Source: Zygnema cylindricum (taxonomy: Eukaryota > Streptophyta > Zygnematophyceae > Zygnematales > Zygnemataceae). Taken from it: a stretch of 13,939 bases of DNA. Position numbers and translations under genes: made by a program. The stretch is from assembly GCA_037447655.1 (NCBI GenBank), contig JBBHKE010001609.1, positions 1 to 13,939 on the forward strand. The letters are read 5' to 3'. A model generated the notes under the pieces. That model ran no database searches. It had not been told where the DNA came from and worked only from the letters and a program-made list of their open reading frames with translations. Shown piece by piece: positions 8,401-13,939 of the stretch (position 1 is its first letter; the number at the start of each line of letters is the position of its first letter).

Positions 8401-8830
8401 TGAAATTAATTCCCAATTTTTACAATTTGTCACATTTCAAGATACTATGTAAGACGCGTTGCAAATCCCTAATCAAAGTTTCTATAACAAACAAGTTTCT
8501 AATATTTGATGTGGAAAAACATCAAACATTTATTCTATGACTTGATTCCGCAATAAATTGTGGATTTTGCACAATGCATCCGAGGAAAATATACATTCTT
8601 TGTAAGGATGTAATTTGAAGACACTGAATTAACACATACACTCGAAAAAAAAAACAGAAAAAACCTAAAAAAAACTTACTGTCTGGATTTCCCTGATTCG
8701 GATATCCCGGATACCAAGTTGCGGTCGCATTCATCCACTCAGTCTCCCACGCCTTTGTCTCTTTCAAAATCGCCAAAAACTGGAAGCCAATCAGAAGCAA
8801 GTGCCACGTGGTAGACTGCCAGTTTGCCAT
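4496..8830 (-). CDS. Secreted expansin (DPBB + CBM63) with proline-rich linker and C-terminal CBM49-like domain, seven exons
   Basis: Exons on the minus strand: 8830-8680, 8129-8020, 7763-7561, 7009-6880, 6495-6375, 5706-5461, 4791-4496. All introns are GT-AG, with phases 1,0,2,0,1,1, giving 418 codons plus TAG. The start is the first in-frame ATG after an in-frame TAA (8845-8843), in context CAACATGG. Residues 1-27 are a signal peptide, probably cut after KETKA. The DPBB (about 32-158) shows ATATWYP, six cysteines (54, 82, 85, 90, 96, 158) spaced mostly as in beta-expansins, CGACYE, TD107 and HFD126, the conserved acidic site. CBM63 (about 159-264) shows GSNPYW177, VGGPG, DWGAPFEI and GPFTIRL. 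Residues 265-320 hold 20 prolines. Residues 322-418 resemble CBM49 (IQISQKLVTNW336, YLYRASFKNIGTEPI, LSVGDSADLVY). Possible N-glycosylation at N34 and N208. Expected role: non-hydrolytic wall loosening in the apoplast with added cellulose binding. The least certain junction is the exon 6 donor (GG|GTCGGT); a weaker phase-compatible donor lies just upstream. Confidence 0.88.
5375..5455. repeat. (GA)n/(CT)n microsatellite at the start of intron 6
   Basis: This is an uninterrupted 81-bp AG run on the plus strand, (CT)n on the coding strand. It starts five nucleotides inside intron 6, directly after the 5' splice site gtcgg. It is embedded in a longer purine-rich stretch (about 5150-5374). A polypurine/polypyrimidine mirror tract of this length can form triplex DNA and is prone to slippage. 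Confidence 0.97.
5461..5706 (-). CDS. Exon 6: end of CBM63 and proline-rich linker
   Basis: Acceptor ttttacag|GTGAAATG completes AGT (Ser239) with exon 5. The exon encodes the end of the CBM63 beta-sandwich (EMITCPNKLPETYDY ... CGAQF264, equivalent to the usual VxPxxWxxGxxYxxxxQF ending). Then come 56 residues with 20 Pro and many Lys and Gln (PPLTKPPRKFPKPQPPK and similar). It ends on the G of a GAT codon finished by exon 7. Both flanking introns are phase 1, so the exon is symmetric. Cys244 and Cys260 lie 16 residues apart and could pair. The linker resembles the hydroxyproline-rich tethers of modular wall proteins. Confidence 0.8.
6323..6344. repeat. (TA)11 microsatellite in intron 5
   Basis: Twenty-two bases of perfect TA lie about 30 nt inside intron 5 as read on the coding strand. 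Confidence 0.95.
6880..7009 (-). CDS. Exon 4 of the expansin gene (DPBB/CBM63 boundary), easily missed
   Basis: This 130-nt exon lacks its own start codon and has no long open frame around it, so it is easy to overlook. The acceptor is atgcag|AGTG and the donor ACT|gtacgt. Its first base completes the split Arg codon left by exon 3 (YR-R), and it then encodes VDCSYPRRNVRLSF, KKGSNPYWIGLL, VGGPGIITHVSIQT. It ends in phase 0, and exon 5 follows in phase 0. The content is exactly the segment expected between DPBB and CBM63: the last DPBB cysteine, then the YW aromatic pair of the cellulose-binding face. Without this exon the model would be missing 43 residues. Confidence 0.88.
7014..7216. repeat. 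22-bp tandem array in intron 3, block 1
   Basis: The plus-strand core GTCAGC (or ATCAGC) recurs in strict 22-bp register at 7019, 7041, 7063, 7085 and 7107, a degenerate unit at 7129, then 7151, 7173 and 7195. The consensus is roughly GATGNCGTCAGCGAANNAAAAA. On the coding strand each unit reads GCTGACGNCATC, so CTGAC (branch-point-like) and TGACGTCA-like (bZIP-like) words recur every 22 nt. The block abuts the exon 4 acceptor at 7010. Confidence 0.9.
7237..7335. repeat. A/T-rich repeat separating the two 22-bp blocks
   Basis: Variants of AAATAAAAGAAGAAACTAAT followed by TAAAAGA occur about three times, roughly 35 bp apart. The composition differs sharply from the flanking GTCAGC units, so this looks like an insertion or separate expansion splitting the array inside intron 3. 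Confidence 0.7.
7341..7530. repeat. 22-bp array in intron 3, block 2 (diverged)
   Basis: GTCAGC at 7352, ATCGGC at 7374, TGCAGC near 7439, GTCAGC at 7461 and 7505 keep an approximately 22-bp register, with degenerate units between. It is the same family as block 1 but older or less homogenised. Confidence 0.65.
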
Positions 8831-8885
8831 GTTGACCAAGCCTTATTTCCTATATGACTGTGTTTTTAAAATTGCTTTGGTTGCT

Positions 8886-8935
8886 TTTTCCCAAAGGAGA
8901 GATGAGAGCAAAAGGGGAAAAAATGATGTATTTAA
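8886..8935 (-). promoter_or_regulatory. Possible core promoter of the expansin gene (TATA-like plus pyrimidine patch)
   Basis: On the minus strand a TATA-like TTAAATA (8935-8929) is followed by a pyrimidine-rich patch (8918-8886, TTTTTTCCCCTTTTGCTCTC and onward), then about 55 nt to the ATG. A TATA-like box followed by a Y patch is a common plant core-promoter layout. Both motifs are weak and frequent by chance. The plus strand beyond 8940 shows no other gene start. Confidence 0.3.
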
Positions 8936-9253
8936 CATTTTTTAGTTTCCACGCGTTTTAAGGGAACGCTTGACATGCCGTACTGAAAAGGTCTCCGTAT
9001 TTCAAGGGAGAGGGATCGTGATCGTCCGATAGGTGACTCGGATTTTTGTGGATCTGGTCGGTGGGATTTTTAAGAGGGGAATCGGACAAGTGCCGACAAA
9101 AACGAATCTTTTTGCCAGCCCAGAAAACAACAAAAAATGCAAATCCAAGCCGTTAACCTGATCTCAACCTGTTACAATGTTACATACTCTATTGAACAGA
9201 ATCTGATAGATTCACTTCCACCAATCAAAATCAATAAATCCTCAAAAGATTAG

Positions 9254-9900
9254 CCCGCACTACCGTAGTGGAAATCCGTACAATAGCTGTAACGTTTTTT
9301 GGCCACTTAAGAACATATTTTATCCGTACACACTTGTCAGATTGTGGATCTGACGGTTACGATTGAAAGGTAAGATTCTCAGTTGCCGATTTGCGGTCTC
9401 AAATTGAAAACCGGGCAAGTGTGTACGGAGAAAAGATGATTTAAGTGACGAAAAAAACATTAACCCTAATAGCGATACACGGTGTACCTGCCCAAAGATG
9501 ACTCGATGGCAGGATTTTTTTTGGCGTTCCACTAACTGATGTTGTGACTTTGTGACAGGTAAAGAAAATCACGAACAACCGAAGATTGCTAATCCACGTC
9601 GACAAATCATCAATAGAGTGGTCTGCAATGCCGTAGTGGACTTCAGTTCCACAGCTGTACAAATCGAAATGTTTTGGCATCTGCCCAAACATGACTCAGC
9701 AGGTATTTTTGGCGTTCCACTGACGAATATTGTGAGTTTGTGGCGTTTGATTACTAATCGAATCCAACAAGTCACCAATAAGTGGCGTGCAATACGGTAA
9801 TGGACTTAGGTGTAGCTGTACCAATGGAAATGTTCGACATCTGCTCAAAAGGCACTCATCAGTATTTTACTTTTTTTGGCTTTCGTGAGTTCGTGACAGC
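9254..9900. repeat. Diverged repeat family, unit about 160-190 bp
   Basis: The landmark CTGCCCAAAGATGACTC (about 9488) returns as CTGCCCAAACATGACTC (about 9681) and CTGCTCAAAAGGCACTC (about 9841). Each is followed by a T-rich stretch, GGCGTTCCACT or GGCTTTC, then GTGA.TTTGTG. The preceding landmark CCGTAGTGGA...AGCTGTA appears near 9263, 9629 and 9793. A further copy (GTTGTACGAATCAAAATGTT, CATCTGCCCAACA) is at about 11207-11247. Several short frames on both strands here are repeat translations. Confidence 0.65.
9295..9457. mobile_element. MITE-like inverted-repeat element
   Basis: The arms at 9295-9336 and 9416-9457 are inverted copies. The inner 14 bp, TCCGTACACACTTG, are perfect, CACTTAA matches further out, and a T6-7 run ends the arm. 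The interior (9337-9415) holds a further perfect 7-bp hairpin GTCAGAT/ATCTGAC (9337-9355). There is no coding capacity. Weak inverted similarity continues to about 9276 and 9482, so the true ends are uncertain. Confidence 0.6.
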
Positions 9901-10000
9901 TAAAGAAACCCACAAAGATACCTAAAAATTTGTGGAGCAGAAAAACCATTTAAAAAAAAGTACTGTACACCGGGAATCGTTATTAGTGCAAAGAAATAAT

Positions 10001-10032
10001 TAGAGTAAATAAACAAAGTGTTATTTACTCTA
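10001..10032. repeat. Perfect 12-bp inverted repeat, 8-nt loop
   Basis: TAGAGTAAATAA (10001-10012) and TTATTTACTCTA (10021-10032) are exact reverse complements around ACAAAGTG. Possible footprint or end of a small element. Confidence 0.8.
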
Positions 10033-10843
10033 TTTGGAGTTCGAGGGCCTAACGCCACCAAAAATTAACGTTAATTTATACAGCTAACACTAATTTGGAT
10101 ACACATTTTCATATTGTAGCCGCTATAGCCCGTGTTCACATAGTCAAAAATTGAACATGTGAGAACATGATCATGCTATTTTCCACCATCTTTATTACCG
10201 AGAATCAAATATGAGTGTACTTTCCCTATCGGCGCACTCACTTTCCCCTGTCGACGAAGTTACCTTACACTTTTTTGTACGCTTGTACAAGATAACGAGG
10301 AGTTTTAATACGGAATGACACATTAGGTACACTAAACTATTTACAAACATTTCAAATCAGAGTAATTGACACCATTTAGGCCTATGTTCCATCAGAAACT
10401 TTGTAATTGTACGGCCAACGTTACAAGATGCTACATTTTGAAGGATGTTCTATCGCGTAGAGCTTATAATCCACGTGTTGAAGATTGAGTGGTACCACGT
10501 AAGCTAAGATCGGATATTAAAATTTGTCAAAAAATTTCACACCGACCAAAATTAACTTCAAATCTTCATTTGCGTACATTCTACGTGCGTACTAGATAAT
10601 CTTACCGCACAACTTTTGTACTCTTTGCAAACGCCCAGTCAAACACAGGCTCATTTTTTTAGGGTTCTGTCACATATAGTATAACGAATGAGCATTGACA
10701 AAAATAGCGTGACGAAAGAGCGTTACGATATTAATTTTGCATTTTCGGTTAGATTATGGAAGGTACATATATGCAATTTTTTTGACACCATTGGTTGTAT
10801 GACGTGACACGTATCTTTATCATCCATTATGCCGCGACACTTC

Positions 10844-10899
10844 AATTTCTGTAACTAACAACCCACCTCCTCCAAGTGGATTGCTAGTTACAGAAAATT
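10844..10899. repeat. Imperfect 18-19-bp inverted repeat
   Basis: AATTTCTGTAACTAACAA (10844-10861) pairs with TTGCTAGTTACAGAAAATT (10881-10899) with one mismatch and one gap, around a 19-nt C/A-rich loop. The shape suggests a tiny foldback element. Confidence 0.7.
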
Positions 10900-11352
10900 C
10901 ACGCGAATGCTTCACAGATGAATATATAACGGTCATAGTTACCTCCTAAACCTTTAGAGAATATTGGCAAGATTCTCAGTAATGTAGTTTGCAGATAAAA
11001 AAAAAGTGGTAAGAAAGAGTACAGAGAGGTCCGGATTTCTGTGAACAACCTTCTTTTTTGTCTAATGGAACTTTGATTTCGTCAGATAGAACTTCACCTT
11101 TTGACATCAGGCTTACTACTGTAAAGGAACAAGTATAAACATTAATTCTATTTTACGTTCGAGGGTCAAAGTTTGGGGGCATTAAACTAATTTTATTCAC
11201 ATCTGAAGTTGTACGAATCAAAATGTTTAACATCTGCCCAACATCGACAACGCAAAACATCATTCATGTTATATTTTTGAGTTAAACAGTATAAAATGGT
11301 CATTAAAAAATTCGGACAGGCTGCTAGGTATTTAGGATTGTGGACCCGATAA

Positions 11353-11514
11353 CTAGAAATGTTGAAGGTCATGGGCATAATGACTCGGTTGCAATCCACT
11401 TGCACATTGAGTCACACTTGCACCAGTTGGAATATTAGTTCCTGGAGGAGCAGGTGGAGCACTAGGGCCAAGAGGAGCACTTGGGCCAGCAGGAGCTAAG
11501 CCATTTTCAGACAT
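11353..11514 (-). pseudogene. Short Ala/Pro/Gly-rich ORF, gag-like start
   Basis: A 53-codon frame begins MSENGLAPAGPSAPLGPSAP and ends SHYAHDLQHF before TAG. Copia gag proteins often start with a short, low-complexity, Pro/Ala-rich segment, and Copia pol debris lies on the same strand 540 bp upstream. No zinc knuckle or capsid domain follows; the downstream sequence belongs to the dispersed repeat. It could also be an unrelated small ORF. Confidence 0.3.
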
Positions 11515-11564
11515 GTTAGCAAAAGCAAACCCAAATAGGAATACCTATTAGACTAGATCAATAT

Positions 11565-12060
11565 TGTAAGATATGTAACTACAAATGAAAGATGTCTTTC
11601 TGGTCAAATGAAAGAGGTCTTTCAACCAGATAAACATATACCACAAGCAAATGAAGGACAATAGAACACAACACACCTTAAATTGCACTTAGTGTTCTCA
11701 TTTCCTTATCTTTGTAGAATGTACATTCTGTATCAAACTGATCATTCATAATTGAACTAAATACCTTAAAGATCTTCAATATATCTAATAACGTATGTAA
11801 AGGGTTCACCTAAAAATCTACTGACAAAATTCTAAGTGCTTGGACCAGAATTGTCTAGTCACAAACTCGAAAAATCCGAGAGATATGTTTCACGTCTACA
11901 TTCATTTGCGACCATACACACTAATTTACTCAAAGATAACTACTCGCGCAGATACTACAAAATTCCACACTAAATCTGGTGAATATTGAACAGTTAAAAC
12001 TCAAAAAATATTTTATTTCCTAGACTCAAATTTTTAAGACTTACTACAACTTACTTTTCA
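11565..12060 (-). mobile_element. Candidate Copia LTR
   Basis: On the minus strand the segment starts with TGAAAAG immediately after the purine-rich AAAGGGAGTAT that follows a Copia pol tail. That is where a 3' LTR should begin. A possible end ...CTTACA is at 11565, and the gag-like ORF starts 50 nt further on. There is no second LTR copy to align to and no clear primer-binding site, so the limits are guesses. Confidence 0.3.
11583..11628. repeat. Tandem pair of 22-24-nt hairpin units
   Basis: AAATGAAAGATGTCTTTCTGGTC is followed directly by AAATGAAAGAGGTCTTTCAACCAG. Each unit carries a self-complementary GAAAGA/TCTTTC. It lies within the candidate LTR. Confidence 0.75.
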
Positions 12061-12287
12061 ATACTCCCTTTAAGCTTTAGAAAACTTACTCATTAAGACC
12101 ACATGTTTTTTTTGCATTACTCCAACTAAGGAGCTGGAAGGGCTTTTGTCAACATGTCTGAAACCATTTTCTTGTTGTCCATAGCTTGTTTCAGCCATGG
12201 ATTACTCACGGAAGACACCCACAAACTACCCCAAAAAACAGTTGTGTTTGAGACAACAAAGATTACTCCACAATAAATAAAAGAAAC
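12051..12287 (-). pseudogene. Degraded Copia polyprotein C-terminus (RNase H tail)
   Basis: One minus-strand frame reads GVIFVVSNTTVFWGS, WLKQAMDNKK, then SDMLTKALPAP, and after stops FLKLKGSIEK*. These match, in order, the G-x-x-F ... V-x-W-x-S strand of Copia RNase H, the terminal ADMLTKALP motif and the final LKGSIE. The middle, including the EAEY region, is missing, and there are in-frame stops from 12126 on, so it is dead. The purine-rich tract AAAGGGAGTAT follows directly. No integrase or reverse transcriptase remnant was recognised further upstream. Confidence 0.65.
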
Positions 12288-12299
12288 TCAAACTGCAAG

Positions 12300-13280
12300 A
12301 GTGTGCATTATTAACTAGACACTTTAATCTCCTAAAATTACAGCCTCATTCAGAAGGGAATCCAAAAGATACGAGCTCCAGAGTTTCCCAAAAACAGCTG
12401 ACAGCTTTTCAAACTAACCAAGTAGACTTCTCACATAATTCTACTGAATAGAAAAAACAAAACGAAACAACGTAAACAAGTAGCTTCTAGGTCATCAAAC
12501 ATAACCACAAAGTTTCATACAAAAACATCAATCGGGTTGATCACACAGTCTGGTCAAAAACACAAAAAAATAGTCTGCCATTACTTAAATAAGCTCAACT
12601 ATGATACTAAAAGAAATCTAAGTCCTACAAGTTTATACTAGCAGAGTGACTACCTAGGTTCTACACTAATCCTGGAGCTACACCTGTCACTAAGTAGTGT
12701 ACACGATAAAACAATGTACGTCTAATGTACCTGAGGTACAACAAAACCCTAAATGCAACCGACCGTTAAATGGAACAGTGAAACACTGTTTTATAATGTA
12801 ATAAAATACAAAGAGTTGTTTTCCAAATATTTCTAGATACGCGTCCGTACAAAAGATGTTATCAATGCTTGGTCAAATTAGTTCACATAAGTCAAGCCGA
12901 CTATTGTCATACGGTACGAAGCACTTGAGTGCATACGGCGTGCTTCGTCACTTGTAGTCTTGCCCAAATCGCGTCCGTTGTCACGATTCGAATCAACGTT
13001 TTTTACTGAATTCGTACAGTACATTTACCGGATGTCCGGTCCAAATTTCGTCCGTCCGACTCTGCGAATTAACTCGTTCGACATTCGACACGTGTATGTC
13101 AGTGTCGACGCCATTCCGAAATACCTGCAAAGTCCATATATGTTGACGCGTGTCCCTGTAGAAGTACGGTACACTCTATTGTCCTTATAATATTGTAACA
13201 ATATTAGGGGTCAGTACTTAAGTGTTTATACTAAAAAATATTATAAATACTAATCCCTCTCTCACTGACCTATTTACGGA
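12300..13280. other. No gene seen; probable retroelement debris
   Basis: Between the Copia pol tail and the next polypurine-tract motif, no frame shows a recognisable domain. A 76-codon plus-strand frame at 12960-13190 has no family signal. A perfect odd palindrome TAATATTGT-A-ACAATATTA is at 13188-13206. Confidence 0.5.
12916..12948. repeat. Perfect 9-bp GC-rich inverted repeat
   Basis: ACGAAGCAC (12916-12924) and GTGCTTCGT (12940-12948) flank a 15-nt loop. It sits in a segment (about 12840-13170) rich in CG and GTAC words compared with its surroundings. Confidence 0.7.
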
Positions 13281-13283
13281 GTA

Positions 13284-13322
13284 CTAAAGCTTTCAAATCA
13301 CAACACTCCCCTAAAACTTTAG
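13284..13322 (-). repeat. Polypurine-tract/LTR-start motif in a hairpin, copy 2
   Basis: The minus strand reads CTAAAGTTTTAGGGGAGTGTTG. The arms CTAAAGCTTT (13284-13293) and AAAACTTTAG (13313-13322) pair 9 of 10. The purine tract followed by TGTTG is the usual junction between Copia pol end and 3' LTR. Confidence 0.45.
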
Positions 13323-13439
13323 ACTCAGTACTGCACTAAGTCTAGAGAGCTGTCAACTTTAATTAAGGTACATAATGAAGCAAGGACTTTGAAAATATTC
13401 GAAGGTCGGAAATTCCCTTCCACAACCTCCACTACTAAT

Positions 13440-13484
13440 CATCCAAAACTTCACAAAAACAACACTCCTCCTAAGTTTTGGATG
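13440..13484 (-). repeat. Polypurine-tract/LTR-start motif in a hairpin, copy 3
   Basis: Perfect 12-bp arms CATCCAAAACTT (13440-13451) and AAGTTTTGGATG (13473-13484) enclose the same core as copy 2: AACACTCC-Y-CCTAA on the plus strand. On the minus strand the frame here reads NLGGVL, a common ending of Copia polyproteins. Confidence 0.5.
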
Positions 13485-13939
13485 TTTTAACTCCTAGCCA
13501 TTCTACACTTGTAAATATTATATTTTGTAAACCCTTAGTCAACAACAATATTTTTGGCTTGTTTAAACGTAAGTTTTCCCATATAAGTCTTCGAGTTTTT
13601 CCCCCTAAAAATTTGCTTTTCAAGTCTTTTGTGTGGTTGCCTTTGGACCTGGTTTCTTTTCCGGCTTGTCTTCCTTAATGTGTATCTTCTTCTTGCTTTC
13701 TTACTGCATTCTGGTTTCCTCATAGACTTTGTACCTTTCACATGGGTTGCCTCCCCATTACCTCTTTAAAGTGTGATTCTTCTCAGTTATTTTTGGTCTT
13801 TTTTCGCAGTTTTACCACTCCCCTTTGGAGTTATTATCCTAAGGTTTTCCATGTTGATTCCTCTGCTCTTCAACGACACTATTATCTTTCTATTTTCTTT
13901 TTTTTTTTTCTCTTTTTGTGCCAGTCCACCATTTTCTCT
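13485..13939. other. Possible Copia pol-end debris; no intact gene
   Basis: A 68-codon minus-strand frame ends KQAKNIVVD* at 13535 and continues GFTK after the stop, faintly like the Copia Q-x-ADIFTK motif just before the copy-3 tract. The rest is Lys/Arg-rich and not recognisable. The window ends in a T/C-rich stretch (13890-13915). Confidence 0.25.

Larger units (their letters stand above)
9961..11190. other. Intergenic, no gene seen
   Basis: No open frame of interest on either strand. The notable structures are hairpins at 10001-10032 and 10844-10899. Composition is AT-rich and unremarkable. Confidence 0.6.

Noticed and set aside
8831-8839. Extending the expansin start to 8839
   Set aside because: The codon at 8839-8837 is TTG. 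The first ATG after the in-frame TAA is at 8830 and has a strong context, so a eukaryotic start belongs there.
9320-9800. Short frames on both strands
   Set aside because: They translate the MITE-like element and the diverged repeat family.
12077-12199. Alternative minus-strand frame MAETSYGQQENG... as a gag start
   Set aside because: The overlapping frame carries the ordered Copia RNase H motifs (V-x-W, DMLTKALP, LKGSIE), which explain the region better.
12960-13190. 76-codon plus-strand frame in a CG-richer segment
   Set aside because: No family resemblance, no splice context; flanked by retroelement-like motifs.

Overview
The window looks like nuclear DNA of a plant-lineage eukaryote. 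It holds one multi-exon gene for a cell-wall protein, (GA)n/(CT)n tracts, degraded Copia-type retrotransposon pieces and tRNA-derived (SINE-like) modules. Operons, ribosome binding sites and bacterial gene spacing are absent. Expansins with a DPBB plus CBM63 core, and CBM49 domains, are both typical of streptophytes. The species cannot be named from this sequence.

The main result is a seven-exon gene on the minus strand (4496-8830). I assembled it by hand from splice junctions; all seven exons join in phase into 418 codons plus a stop. The protein has a signal peptide, an expansin DPBB domain, an expansin C-terminal (CBM63) domain, a 56-residue proline-rich linker and a C-terminal CBM49-like cellulose-binding domain. 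CBM49 is best known from class C GH9 endoglucanases. An expansin carrying one is not an architecture I know from plants, and it is the best candidate here for something undescribed. Intron 3 contains a 22-bp repeat array, and intron 6 opens directly into an 81-bp (CT)n microsatellite.

Left part (1-4440): low-complexity purine tracts, a 19-bp minisatellite (825-950), a TIR-bounded composite element with two tRNA-like modules (about 1563-2097), and a degenerate ~10-11-bp repeat field (about 2276-2740). Immediately after that field is an orphan expansin DPBB exon on the plus strand (2757-2868), broken by a frameshift in a G run. Its 5' phase and its 3' exon boundary match exon 2 of the intact gene.

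Right part (8940-13939): no intact gene seen. It contains a MITE-like inverted repeat (9295-9457), a diverged 160-190 bp repeat family (9480-9900, one copy near 11205), and several hairpins. It also holds Copia debris on the minus strand: an RNase H/C-terminal tail with stops (12051-12287), three related polypurine-tract/LTR-start motifs, a possible LTR and a short gag-like ORF (11353-11514).

Functionally, only the expansin-CBM49 protein can be interpreted. It is expected to be secreted to the wall, loosen cellulose contacts through the expansin core, and gain extra cellulose anchoring through the tethered CBM49.
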